Shown here piece after piece: positions 1 to 7,466 of a stretch of DNA of 64,000 bases. The DNA is from an uncultured Anaerolineae bacterium (lineage in GTDB: Bacteria > Chloroflexota > Anaerolineae > Aggregatilineales > Phototrophicaceae): NCBI GenBank assembly GCA_938022205.1, contig CALIEB010000001.1, forward strand, positions 62,001-126,000, in the 5' to 3' direction. The translations under genes and the position numbers were made by a program. The notes below the pieces were generated by a model. The model was not told the DNA's origin. It saw only the letters and a list, made by a program, of their open reading frames with translations, and did not search any database. The number at the start of each line of letters is the position of its first letter. The stretch's first letter is position 1.

Positions 1-284
1 CGCGCCTTGCGCGGAATTGGCACGCCTTCCAAGTTGGCGGGGATGCGCACACACGCGCCGTTTTGGTCATATTCCCAACCATGATAGGGACAAACGACGC
101 AGTCGCCCTTTGTCCAACCGTCAGAGAGCGCGCCGCCGCGATGCACGCACAGATCGCTCATCACCACAGGTTCTTTCTTGCTGTTGCGATAAATCACCAG
201 CTCGTTGCCCAGCGCGGTAACGCGAATAGGCTTATCTTTGACTTCTGTGCTTAAGCACAAGGCATACCAAAAGTTTTTTAGCAT
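1..284 (-). CDS. Rieske [2Fe-2S] oxygenase, N-terminal part (runs off window)
   Basis: Only the first 94 codons are present; the gene continues past the left edge. Reading from ATG at 284 (preceded by GAGGAG, spacing 6) the protein starts MLKNFWYALC. It carries a Rieske cluster site: Cys46-x-His48 followed 17 residues later by Cys65-PY-His68-GW, then the usual GxCxxIP stretch. This is the N-terminal layout of ring-hydroxylating oxygenase alpha subunits, vanillate O-demethylases and pheophorbide a oxygenase-like enzymes. The mononuclear-iron catalytic domain is outside the window, so the subclass cannot be read. It is the last visible gene of the operon that starts at 5224, 19 bases after the hydrolase stop. 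Next to an RCCR-like gene, a role in oxidative ring opening of a tetrapyrrole is an inference. Confidence 0.9.
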   Translation of the reverse strand, partial: MLKNFWYALCLSTEVKDKPIRVTALGNELVIYRNSKKEPVVMSDLCVHRGGALSDGWTKGDCVVCPYHGWEYDQNGACVRIPANLEGVPIPRKA

Positions 285-303
285 GATAAGCTCCTCATAA
301 GGC

Positions 304-1257
304 TCATTTGCAATAGAAAGCAGCGATGCTCGTCTCTTGTTGAAGGGAAGTCAAGTCCTCCCCACCCGAACAAATTTGGCGCAAGAACGCGCTCACCAAC
401 GCCGCCAACACAGCGCGGTAGTCGATATGGTTGGCAGCTTGTCCCTCGAGAAACTGTCGCCCCGTCGTGGAGTCTTCAGGATGTACGCAGGCAAAATGCC
501 CTGCGTCGCGTAGCACGACATAGTAACAATCGCCGCGCCCGCCCGCTATCGCCTCGTCAAACGTGCGGCGGATGGGGTCTTGTGCGTCGGTCGTGCCATA
601 ACGACCGCTGCTTGCGGCGATGACACCATCTGCCGTGCCGCCCATCAACAGGTAGGCACTTTCGGGGGCAACGGGCAAAATCGTCCCGGCGGGATAGCCG
701 AGCATGGTGCTTGCCATCGTGTGGGCAGCGTAGGTGAATGCGCCACGCACACCCGCAAACCAACGCGGGTTGGCGTTGTGCAACGCCAGCGTGCCGCCGC
801 CCGAATGCCCGCCTAAAACAATCGTTTCGGTGTCCAGCTTGCCGTTAAACGGGGCTTGCGCGTTCCAGACGCGCAACGCCTTTAACAGCGCGGCAAGCGT
901 GGTCGAGGTCGGGCGCGTGCCGTAATGCCCCGCTTGCACGGCAGCGATGTCAATGCCGGCGGTCAGCGTCGGCACGCCAAATAACTCTGCGATATGGTCG
1001 AACAGCACGACCACATAGCCTACAGCAGCTAGTTGCTCGGCTAGCCACTGATAGCCACTTTTTTCAACGTTGACACCGTTGAAAAAGATGACAATCGGAT
1101 AAGGTATGTCGCGCTCAACGATAGGCAGCAAGCCTGTGTTGCGTTCGCTTTCGCTGTTGTGGAACGCGGCAGGATAACACACCTTGCACAGCAGATGGTT
1201 GTAAGGCGCAGGGGCATCAGGCAGCGTCACAGCACGAAAGACGGCGCGCACAAGCAT
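304..1257 (-). CDS. alpha/beta hydrolase (PAF-acetylhydrolase/dienelactone-hydrolase-like)
   Basis: A 317-residue alpha/beta-hydrolase-fold protein. The nucleophile elbow is GGHSGGG with Ser152. Asp210 (GGTADG) and His254 (DAGHF) are in the right order and spacing to complete a Ser-Asp-His triad. The stretch around residues 54-90 (VIFFNG, then VVVLFDH) is the usual strand pair before the oxyanion loop. There is no signal peptide, so it should act in the cytoplasm on an ester or similar bond. Its ATG sits one base after the stop of the RCCR-like gene, which implies translational coupling and a shared pathway. In plant chlorophyll breakdown, alpha/beta hydrolases remove phytol or the methyl ester; whether this enzyme does either is speculation. 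Substrate unknown. Confidence 0.85.
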   Translation of the reverse strand: MLVRAVFRAVTLPDAPAPYNHLLCKVCYPAAFHNSESERNTGLLPIVERDIPYPIVIFFNGVNVEKSGYQWLAEQLAAVGYVVVLFDHIAELFGVPTLTAGIDIAAVQAGHYGTRPTSTTLAALLKALRVWNAQAPFNGKLDTETIVLGGHSGGGTLALHNANPRWFAGVRGAFTYAAHTMASTMLGYPAGTILPVAPESAYLLMGGTADGVIAASSGRYGTTDAQDPIRRTFDEAIAGGRGDCYYVVLRDAGHFACVHPEDSTTGRQFLEGQAANHIDYRAVLAALVSAFLRQICSGGEDLTSLQQETSIAAFYCK

Positions 1258-1258
1258 G

Positions 1259-2074
1259 CTAGGCTTCTCCTACAGGGCGCGGATTGACGCGATCACCGCC
1301 CCACAAGGCGCGCACCAAACGCGGAGCTAGCTCGGCACCGAACAGCATCTCGCCGATAGGGTTGGCGGGGTCGCGCTCGGCGATAGCGCGGCGCACGTGC
1401 AGGTCACGCGCGGCAAGGACGGCTTGTTCTTCTTGCGGCACGGCGGGCGGGTTCGCCATCCACCCTAGCCAGCGGTCGAGCATTTCATGCGAGACCTCGC
1501 GAATTTTAGCGATGTTCTCGTCGCTGGGCTTGCACAAGAAGCACAGGCTAGTTGCCGATTGGGATTGGCGCATATACAGGCTTTTGCTGATAAACGGCGA
1601 AAATTCGGGGTCTTGGTGGAAGCTCAGGTAGCGTTCGTTGGCTGGCTCGTAGTAGGTGTCCACATACGCCAAATCTTCAATGAGGTTCACACGCGGCACG
1701 TAATCGACGTACATGAAAATGTCGGGCATCGTGCCTAACGCCATGCCAAAGTGCGGCACGTTGGTCTGTGCGCCCAGCCAAACCGTCAGGTGCATGTTGC
1801 AGAACGATTGCTTGGGGTTGCCGATGTAGCTATGCACCATCCAATCAATCTCGTCACTGGTGAACGCGCTCAACAGCCCTTTCGCCTCGCCGTTGAGCGA
1901 TTGGTAGGGTTGCAAGTCGGCGGTGCTAGCGTCAGGCACCAGCGTAAAGCGCGCGTCTAGCTTGGCGCGCAGCTCGCCCAAGATGTCCCAAAGCCGCAGG
2001 AAAACCTCGGAGTTGTCTACATCGGGACGTTCGCCAATGAGTTCAAATAAAGATTTTACAGTGCCTACTGCCAT
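1259..2074 (-). CDS. red chlorophyll catabolite reductase (RCCR)-family protein
   Basis: 271 residues, start supported by AGAGG six bases upstream. The sequence is colinear with plant RCCR, as I know that family, over most of its length. A VPHFGMALG segment (107-114) is followed by a VDYVPRVNLIEDL block (123-135), a DTYYE block (139-143), PEFSPFISKSLYMR (156-169), an SAT motif (173-175), a helical stretch, and a C-terminal LFGAELAPRLVRAL block (244-257). RCCR belongs to the ferredoxin-dependent bilin reductase superfamily and reduces the open-chain product of pheophorbide a oxygenase. There is no cofactor site to recognise, since RCCR uses ferredoxin. Neighbours are a hydrolase and a Rieske oxygenase, the two other enzyme types of the plant pathway. 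Whether the acidic active-site residues of the plant enzyme are kept could not be checked here. Substrate in this organism is unknown. Confidence 0.8.
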   Translation of the reverse strand: MAVGTVKSLFELIGERPDVDNSEVFLRLWDILGELRAKLDARFTLVPDASTADLQPYQSLNGEAKGLLSAFTSDEIDWMVHSYIGNPKQSFCNMHLTVWLGAQTNVPHFGMALGTMPDIFMYVDYVPRVNLIEDLAYVDTYYEPANERYLSFHQDPEFSPFISKSLYMRQSQSATSLCFLCKPSDENIAKIREVSHEMLDRWLGWMANPPAVPQEEQAVLAARDLHVRRAIAERDPANPIGEMLFGAELAPRLVRALWGGDRVNPRPVGEA

Positions 2075-2106
2075 GATAAACCTCTTTCTCTAACGTATAT
2101 TTTTAA

Positions 2107-3012
2107 TTAAGGCGTGTGGTTGTCAGGGAACAACCGGTAAACTTCATACCCTGTGACTTGGCTGGGGATGCCGTCAGCATCTGCCTTGCGCCAATAGCCG
2201 ACACCGAGCAGGCATTGGCTCGCCGCGTCATAGGTCTCGTAAAGCGTGATGCGCGTGCCAGACATGCCGTCTAACTCCATGCGCAGAAAATAGTCATACA
2301 AAAAGCCGCTGCCAACGGGGCGCATTGAGCTGTTGTAAATGCCGCTGACAATGACGTGCTGGTTACCGCCGCGCGGCTGCAGCAACACCGTGCGCACCGT
2401 GCCGTCAGGGCGGCGATCATGCCATGTCAGCGCGTCCTCAAAGCGGCGTTGAATGTCCATTTGATGCCGCAGCTCGCCTTCAGACCCGTATAACGCCCAA
2501 TTGCCTTTCCAATACAAGGTAGTCATGTACGGCTTGGTCGTCTTGTCCAGCTCCGCCCAAACGCCCGCGTTCTCCTTTGTTTCAGCGACGGCAACGCCAA
2601 CGATACGCGCCACTAGCTGCAGCTCGCTGCCATCGTAAAAAATGCCGCCCGTGAGCTGACGGTGGGGGTTCATCAGCGCGCCGAACGAAAGAAAGTCATG
2701 CCCAAAGCGCGGCCAACGCCCTGCGCCAACAATCGTCTCAGGCGTGAGGCTCAGCCCAAGCCCAACCACATCTTCGCCGTGATAGTGGCGTTTGCAGCCC
2801 TCCTTGCTCATCTCAAAGACCCAATCGCCCGCAAAAGCTGCCATCGGATGCTGGGCAAGCTCAGGGCTAACGTCACACCCCTGCAGCACACGAATGCGCT
2901 CGTTGGCGAGCGTTTCTAGCGTGCGCGTCTGGCGCACCGTGCCTATACACGTGCCCTCTTCGTCATGCACATACTCCGTCACGAGCCAACGCCCAGTAAA
3001 CCCGTCCGTCAT
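2107..3012 (-). CDS. uncharacterised protein with repeated beta-barrel (calycin-like) pattern
   Basis: 301 residues, not recognised as a named family. It is rich in predicted strands with aromatic and glycine turns, and shows the lipocalin-type first-strand signature Gly-x-Trp near residues 7-9 (FTGRW), again at 61-64 (AGDW) and 169-172 (KGNW). This suggests two fused barrels of about 150 residues each. No signal peptide or membrane segment. It lies between two operon members with short gaps (32 bases to the RCCR-like gene, 15 to the previous gene), so co-expression is almost certain. In a tetrapyrrole context a ligand-binding or bilin-handling role, as in lipocalin-fold CpcS/CpcT proteins, is conceivable but not shown. 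The ribosome site upstream (GGGGC) is weak. Confidence 0.7.
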   Translation of the reverse strand: MTDGFTGRWLVTEYVHDEEGTCIGTVRQTRTLETLANERIRVLQGCDVSPELAQHPMAAFAGDWVFEMSKEGCKRHYHGEDVVGLGLSLTPETIVGAGRWPRFGHDFLSFGALMNPHRQLTGGIFYDGSELQLVARIVGVAVAETKENAGVWAELDKTTKPYMTTLYWKGNWALYGSEGELRHQMDIQRRFEDALTWHDRRPDGTVRTVLLQPRGGNQHVIVSGIYNSSMRPVGSGFLYDYFLRMELDGMSGTRITLYETYDAASQCLLGVGYWRKADADGIPSQVTGYEVYRLFPDNHTP

Positions 3013-3027
3013 ACTTGCCCCATTCTG

Positions 3028-3924
3028 CTAGGCAGGCGCAAACGCCAGCACCCCGTAGGCAGTGGCGACGCGCTGGCTGCCGCGATACCACAGCTGCAGC
3101 AGTGCCTTGCTGCTCCCATCAAGGCTAATCACTTCGCGCCGCCACACGCGCAAGCCGTCCATATGATAAAAATAGCCGCTGGTGGCGCGTCCACCGCACT
3201 GGTTGAGGCTGCCCACTAATCCTCCGCGCTGCGTCCACGCCTGCCAGCCGTTAGTGTGCAAAGTGACGCGCTGCGCTTCGGGCAAGAGCGGTGACGCAAA
3301 CTGCCAGCATAGCGCGCCGTCTTCCGTCGTGATCGTTTCCTCGCTCTCGTAGGTTACGGCGGGCTTGCCCTCTTCGAGCAGCGTCATCGTGCCGCACCAC
3401 ATGCCCGTCCGCGTCCAAAGCGAGACAGCGCGCCCGGCGTTGGGGTCAGCGTGCAAATCATACGCCGTGCCGGGGGTCAGCGTCGGTTGAGCGTTGGGTG
3501 CGTCCGCTTGCACCATGCGATTTTCCCCCACCACCGTGTAGATAAGCTGGTCGCCGCGCGACATCTGTGCCAGCGAGAGCTGTGTCTTGCCGTCGGGCAA
3601 AACGTACAAGAAAAATCGCTGCGTTAGCCCCAAATCCGCCCAATAAGCGTTTGCGTCGACCAACCCCTCAGACAACACTTCGGCATGCCCGATATTGATG
3701 GGTCCCTTGTAGAAACGCTCGTTGGGGCGCGCCTGAATGATGTAGTAGCCGCTGGCTTTGAACGGCCCGACAAAGGTCACGTCAATGCGCGTTTCGTCAT
3801 CGCTGAGCTTTTGCACGTGGCGCATGTCCATGCCGTTGCCGACAAACCGCCCGCTGCCGTCATAAACTTCCGCGCTGCCAACCCACTGCCCTATAGCTTG
3901 TGTAAATGCCCGTCCCGTTTGCAT
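3028..3924 (-). CDS. uncharacterised two-repeat beta-barrel protein
   Basis: 298 residues from the ATG at 3924, chosen over an upstream ATG at 3999 because AGGGAGT precedes it and the longer form would run into the DUF3891 gene. Two similar halves are visible: GQWVG at 12-16 and GMWCG at 174-178 each open a strand-rich segment, a pattern known from cyanobacterial DUF3598-type and other calycin proteins. No catalytic motif, signal peptide or metal site is evident. It starts 12 bases after the stop of the DUF3891 gene and ends 15 bases before the next beta-barrel gene. The family assignment is tentative; the two-domain reading rests only on the repeated signature and on length. Confidence 0.7.
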   Translation of the reverse strand: MQTGRAFTQAIGQWVGSAEVYDGSGRFVGNGMDMRHVQKLSDDETRIDVTFVGPFKASGYYIIQARPNERFYKGPINIGHAEVLSEGLVDANAYWADLGLTQRFFLYVLPDGKTQLSLAQMSRGDQLIYTVVGENRMVQADAPNAQPTLTPGTAYDLHADPNAGRAVSLWTRTGMWCGTMTLLEEGKPAVTYESEETITTEDGALCWQFASPLLPEAQRVTLHTNGWQAWTQRGGLVGSLNQCGGRATSGYFYHMDGLRVWRREVISLDGSSKALLQLWYRGSQRVATAYGVLAFAPA

Positions 3925-3935
3925 CGCTACTCCCT

Positions 3936-4751
3936 TTAGCCTGCCACAAAGCGCACCGTTTGGCGTTCGTGCGGCTGGTTGTTGTACACAGCGCGCCAAT
4001 CGGCACTTGCATCCGTAAACCGCTGGAGATAACGCCCGTCGGTGTGCGCTAGCACTTCATGGGCAAAGGGGAAGGGGTCAAGCGCGACCGTGTTCGGGGC
4101 AACAGGACGCGCCGCTATCGTCACGTCTTCGGTGGGCGTGCGCGGCACATGGGCAAACGTCGTTGGCACTAGCGCGTCGAAATGGGTCATCTGAATGTAC
4201 AACGCGAGCGTGTCAAAAAACTGCAGCAGCTTGTAGTGATAGAACAGCCCTTCTTCGGTCACCCAAGCAGCGGTTTCTGGGTCGTCTTGCAGCTGTGCTT
4301 TTAAGCGCGCTTGCCGTTTCAGCTCTTGCGCTAGCATGTCATCGACTTGTTGGCGCAGGTCGGGCGCGATGGTGTCGATATAGATTTTGTCCGACAAGCC
4401 GTAGCGTCCATGATACAGCCCATAGGTGTGCATGCTGGAAATTAGCCCACAAAACGGGTGATGCGCCTCGTTAAAATCCGGCGACGCGCTGCCCGTCGCA
4501 ATGAGCTGCGCGGTGGGCGTTTGTGTCAGGTGATACGGCAGCCCCGTGCGCGGGTCAAGCGTTTGCGCAGCATCGACCATCTGCCAACCCGCGTCGTGGT
4601 GAGCGGTGATATAGCATAACAGTGGGTGCAAAGGGCTGGTCTCAAAGTATTCGTTGCCAAACGCTTCGGCGAACTGCCCGCTCGCCACCGTGTGGTCGGT
4701 TTGCATGATAATGAAATGTGGCATGCCCTCAGGCGCGGTTTGCACAATCAT
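3936..4751 (-). CDS. DUF3891 family protein
   Basis: 271 residues resembling DUF3891. After a short strand, His20 and GQFAEAFGN (25-33) are followed by an AHHDAGW block (50-56), LDPRTGLP (65-72), an NEAHHPFCGL block (94-103) and SMHTYGLYHGRYG (106-118). The regularly placed His and Asp residues (20, 51-53, 97-98, 108, 114) look like an HD-type metal site, which I infer; the family's biochemical function is not established. Its ATG overlaps the stop of the preceding gene (TAATG), so translation is coupled to the 157-residue beta-barrel protein. Presence inside this operon suggests an accessory hydrolytic or ligand-processing step. Confidence 0.75.
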   Translation of the reverse strand: MIVQTAPEGMPHFIIMQTDHTVASGQFAEAFGNEYFETSPLHPLLCYITAHHDAGWQMVDAAQTLDPRTGLPYHLTQTPTAQLIATGSASPDFNEAHHPFCGLISSMHTYGLYHGRYGLSDKIYIDTIAPDLRQQVDDMLAQELKRQARLKAQLQDDPETAAWVTEEGLFYHYKLLQFFDTLALYIQMTHFDALVPTTFAHVPRTPTEDVTIAARPVAPNTVALDPFPFAHEVLAHTDGRYLQRFTDASADWRAVYNNQPHERQTVRFVAG

Positions 4752-5224
4752 TAGCCTACCCTCACAAAGTCTTGGATTTGGAAAATGTGTGTTTTGCCGT
4801 CTCTGATTTTGTGCGTGATGATACGACGGTTGTTTTGGTCGATGAAGTAGTGGTTATTGTAAACAGTTGTGCCGCTCACTTGGCTCCAGATAGTGAACAC
4901 GTAGTTATAGGGCGTGAGCATCGTGCCTTCGATACGCACAAGCGGGCTATCACCGTAGCAGAACTTCTCGCGCACGTGCAAATCGGTGTGGAAGACCGTC
5001 GGTCCTACTTCGTACAAATTGTCGAAATCTTCGTGAAGATGCCACGTTTGCGCGTCCAACCAATACACGTCCATGTGTACGGCTGCGGCTTCGACAAAAA
5101 CGCCCTGTGGGGTAAAGGTCTTGCACAAGCCTTCCCAACGCCCCATAAAGCATTGGTAAGGTATCATCCACGTTTCCGTTACGCCATAATGCTTTAGTTG
5201 CAGATGCTCGGGTAATGTGTTCAT
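4751..5224 (-). CDS. small lipocalin-like (single calycin barrel) protein
   Basis: 157 residues, first gene of the operon that runs to the left edge. Strand-rich, with the GRWEG signature at 28-32 followed by alternating aromatic/polar segments and an ExF-type turn, consistent with one calycin barrel. No signal peptide, so probably cytoplasmic. It is about half the length of the two larger beta-barrel proteins downstream and could be a single-domain relative of them. Its stop overlaps the start of the DUF3891 gene by one base. A hydrophobic-ligand binding role is a structural inference only. The ribosome site (AGAGAC) is poor. The promoter region just upstream contains a perfect palindrome that may be an operator. 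Confidence 0.75.
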   Translation of the reverse strand: MNTLPEHLQLKHYGVTETWMIPYQCFMGRWEGLCKTFTPQGVFVEAAAVHMDVYWLDAQTWHLHEDFDNLYEVGPTVFHTDLHVREKFCYGDSPLVRIEGTMLTPYNYVFTIWSQVSGTTVYNNHYFIDQNNRRIITHKIRDGKTHIFQIQDFVRVG

Positions 5225-5257
5225 AGTGGTGTCTCTTGGTAAAGTGATTAAACCAAC

Positions 5258-5276
5258 AACATTATAATGTTACGAC
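5258..5276 (-). promoter_or_regulatory. candidate promoter and operator of the RCCR/Rieske operon
   Basis: A perfect 14-base palindrome AACATTATAATGTT occupies 5258-5271. Read on the minus strand it contains a consensus -10 hexamer TATAAT (5266 down to 5261), about 37 bases before the first ATG at 5224. The overlapping minus-strand string GTAACATT (5274-5267) repeats the motif found at the divergent promoter near 10903-10926. No good -35 is visible. The placement right behind the GntR gene suggests that this regulator binds here; binding itself is inferred. Confidence 0.55.
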
Positions 5277-5314
5277 ATTTTAGCACGCGAGACATGTTCG
5301 CGCAATCACACATT

Positions 5315-6040
5315 TCAGAGCGAAATGCGGTATCTGAAGCGGTCGCCATGAAAAGCCGCCCGCAAAAACTCTAGCGGCTCGCCCTCCGCGCTGTACACGA
5401 CGCGCTCCATGTAAAGGATTGGCGTGCCACCCGCCATGCCTAACAGCTCGGCTTCCAGCTCACAGGAAAGACGTGCCTCTAAAGTGCGCTCGACACGCGA
5501 GTTTTCCATCTGTGGCAGCCCCTTTAGATAGTCTAAAGAGTCGCCCTCTTCAAGCGTGTTCATGTTAAGCTGCGCGACGTATTGCTTAGGCACATAGGCG
5601 AAGTGATAGCCAATCGTCTCTTCACCCACGAGCCGCAAGCGGCGCACCGTCCAAACCGGCGCGCCTTCGCCAAGACGCAGCATGGCGGCGGTGTGACCAT
5701 CGGCTGTTGTCCACTCGGTTGATAGCAGCCGCCAACCAAGCTGAATGCCTTGCTTGCGCATATACTCGGTCATCTCGAGCGAAGCGTTCGGGTTATACGT
5801 CACCTTTGGCTTGGCGACAAACGTCCCACGCCCGCGATGCCTTACCAAATACCCCTCGTTGACCAGCTCGCTAAGCGTCTGGCGTACTGTCGTGCGGCTA
5901 AGCTCGTAGTCTTCCTGTAACTCTTGTTCACAAGGGAACATTTCGCCTGCCGCCCACTCATTGTTATGGATGCGCTCTAGCAAAATGGTTTTCAGCTGAT
6001 AATAAAGCGGCACAGGGGAATTACGATCCAGGGTGTTCAT
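5315..6040 (-). CDS. GntR family transcriptional regulator, HutC/UTRA type
   Basis: 241 residues from ATG 6040 (MNTLDRNSPVPLYYQ), which places the winged helix at its normal N-terminal position; an in-frame ATG at 6190 would add a non-homologous leader overlapping the PPC gene. Residues 7-77 form the GntR DNA-binding domain (PLYYQLK, SRTTVRQTLSEL, GYLVRHRGRGTFV). Residues from about 95 to the end form a UTRA effector domain with the usual LERVVYS-type end pattern, which senses small acids or related metabolites. HutC-type regulators commonly repress the catabolic operon they sit in and are released by a substrate or intermediate. Here it lies between two minus operons and facing a divergent one; shared palindromic motifs in front of them make it the likely regulator of all three. 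Confidence 0.9.
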   Translation of the reverse strand: MNTLDRNSPVPLYYQLKTILLERIHNNEWAAGEMFPCEQELQEDYELSRTTVRQTLSELVNEGYLVRHRGRGTFVAKPKVTYNPNASLEMTEYMRKQGIQLGWRLLSTEWTTADGHTAAMLRLGEGAPVWTVRRLRLVGEETIGYHFAYVPKQYVAQLNMNTLEEGDSLDYLKGLPQMENSRVERTLEARLSCELEAELLGMAGGTPILYMERVVYSAEGEPLEFLRAAFHGDRFRYRISL

Positions 6041-6080
6041 CAAAACCAACTCCACGTTCTGCGCTTGACGGACAGATAGC

Positions 6081-6545
6081 TTAAAACAACGGCGGAAAGT
6101 GCCACAGCGACAAGCCTGTTTCGGCATGTGGCGCGCGCACGACGGGTTGCCCAGCAAACGCCAGCAGCGTAAACTCAACGGCAAAGGCATGCGCTTGGGC
6201 GCAGTGCCCGCCGATTAATTGCGTCGCGCCGGCGTGGTCGCGCTGTGCAACCACTAAGTGCAAATGAAAATGGGGTTGGTTATCAAGGCGGCTTAGTGTG
6301 CCATGCCCGCCGACAATTTCCAGCGCGCCTTCCCACGTTTGCGGCGCGTGGCGCGTTTGCGTGGTGAAGTCATAGGCGGTGAACTGCGCCAGCGTTAACC
6401 CTCCTAGCATCATCACCAGACCGGCACCAATTTGGTAGTGGTCAGCCAAGCGCACGAACGCCTCGTGCAGGTTTTCGCCCGCCGTGAGCGTCCCCATGTA
6501 GGCTTGCACGCCCGCCGTGCCGACCTTCTGCACCGTGATGCTCAT
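6081..6545 (-). CDS. PPC/DUF296 domain protein (PD1-like)
   Basis: 154 residues starting at ATG 6545, which overlaps the stop of the HMG-CoA lyase gene (ATGA); the upstream in-frame ATG at 6650 would lie inside that gene. The sequence shows the PPC/DUF296 pattern: GENLHEAFVRLA (23-34), GLVMMLGGLTLA (42-53), EIVGGHGTLS (76-85), PHFHLHLVV (91-99) and GGHCAQAHAFAVEFTL (112-127). The histidines of HFHLH and GGH match the metal-binding set of bacterial and archaeal single-domain PPC proteins. These form trimers; their role is unsettled and they are not necessarily DNA-binding, despite the plant AT-hook relatives. Coupled translation with the lyase suggests a metabolic or regulatory role in this pathway. 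Confidence 0.85.
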   Translation of the reverse strand: MSITVQKVGTAGVQAYMGTLTAGENLHEAFVRLADHYQIGAGLVMMLGGLTLAQFTAYDFTTQTRHAPQTWEGALEIVGGHGTLSRLDNQPHFHLHLVVAQRDHAGATQLIGGHCAQAHAFAVEFTLLAFAGQPVVRAPHAETGLSLWHFPPLF

Positions 6546-7465
6546 GCGCCTGTCTCCTGCGGCGAGGTCTGCCTGCTTTCGTACCACGCGCGAATGCGCC
6601 CACCAATCGGTCGCCCCATAAGTGGTTCGAGGAAGCGCACCACGTCCCACAATGCCTCAAAGCGAATGCCCGTCTCGTAGCCCATCTTGTGCAGCATGAA
6701 CACAAGGTCTTCAGTGGCGAGATTGCCCGCCGCGCCGGGCGCGAAAGGACAGCCACCCAGCCCGCCGATGCTGGTGTCAAAGCGGCGGACCCCCGCATTC
6801 AAGGCAGCCAGCGCGTTCGCTAGCCCCATCGCCTGCGTGTCGTGAAAATGCACCGCCAGCTTTTCCGCGCCATAACGCCCAACGAACAGCTCGCAAAGCG
6901 CACCAACTTGCGCAGGGTGAGCGTGTCCGATGGGGTCGGTTGGACACAGCTCGTCCACCCCTTGCTCATAGAGAAAATCAGCGTAGCGCAGCACGCGCTC
7001 TTGCGGCATCTGCCCTTCGAACGGGCATACCCACGCGCCGGCGACGTAGCCGCGCACCCAAACGCCCGTCTGCTTGGCGCGGGTGATAATGGCGCGATAG
7101 CTGTCTAGCCACTCGTCGGGCGTGCGCCCGCTGTTGCTGCGCGAGAGGCTGTCGCTGACGATTAACACCAGTCCAACGGCACGGCAGCCCGCTTCCACCG
7201 CGTTGTCAAAGCCCCTTTCGTTGAAGACCAACGCCATCGCGTGTGCTTGGGGTGCGTTCTGGCGCACATGGCGCACAATTTCGGCAGCATCCGCCATCAT
7301 CGGCACGGCTTTGGGGTTGACAAAGCTCGTCAGCTCTAAGTGCTGTAAGCCCGCCGCCAGCAGCCTGTCCACCATCGCCAGCTTGTGCGCGGTGGTGATA
7401 GGAGCGCGCTCGTTCTGCAAGCCGTCGCGCGGGCCCACTTCGTAAATTCGCACCTGCTCGCCCAT
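6542..7465 (-). CDS. HMG-CoA lyase family protein (HMG-CoA or citramalyl-CoA-type lyase)
   Basis: 307 residues, normal length for the family. The TIM-barrel active site is intact: VGPRDGLQNE with Arg13 and Asp14, ELTSFVNPKAVP (44-55), the metal ligands HFHDT (His206, His208), the flexible-loop Cys239 in GGLGGCPFAPG, and Asn248. It should cleave a 3-hydroxy-3-methylacyl-CoA or similar tertiary alcohol thioester by retro-Claisen reaction. HMG-CoA itself (leucine breakdown) is one candidate, but the gene sits one base behind a CoA-transferase gene and in a cluster without leucine-degradation enzymes. A citramalyl-CoA-like or substituted malyl-CoA substrate therefore fits better (inference). Its stop overlaps the PPC gene start. 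Confidence 0.85.
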   Translation of the reverse strand: MGEQVRIYEVGPRDGLQNERAPITTAHKLAMVDRLLAAGLQHLELTSFVNPKAVPMMADAAEIVRHVRQNAPQAHAMALVFNERGFDNAVEAGCRAVGLVLIVSDSLSRSNSGRTPDEWLDSYRAIITRAKQTGVWVRGYVAGAWVCPFEGQMPQERVLRYADFLYEQGVDELCPTDPIGHAHPAQVGALCELFVGRYGAEKLAVHFHDTQAMGLANALAALNAGVRRFDTSIGGLGGCPFAPGAAGNLATEDLVFMLHKMGYETGIRFEALWDVVRFLEPLMGRPIGGRIRAWYESRQTSPQETGA

Positions 7466-7466
7466 G

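Noticed and set aside
6041-6190. Longer N-terminus for the GntR regulator (start at 6190)
   Set aside because: The extra 50 residues overlap the end of the PPC gene and are not of GntR type; the ATG at 6040 puts the winged helix at its normal position.
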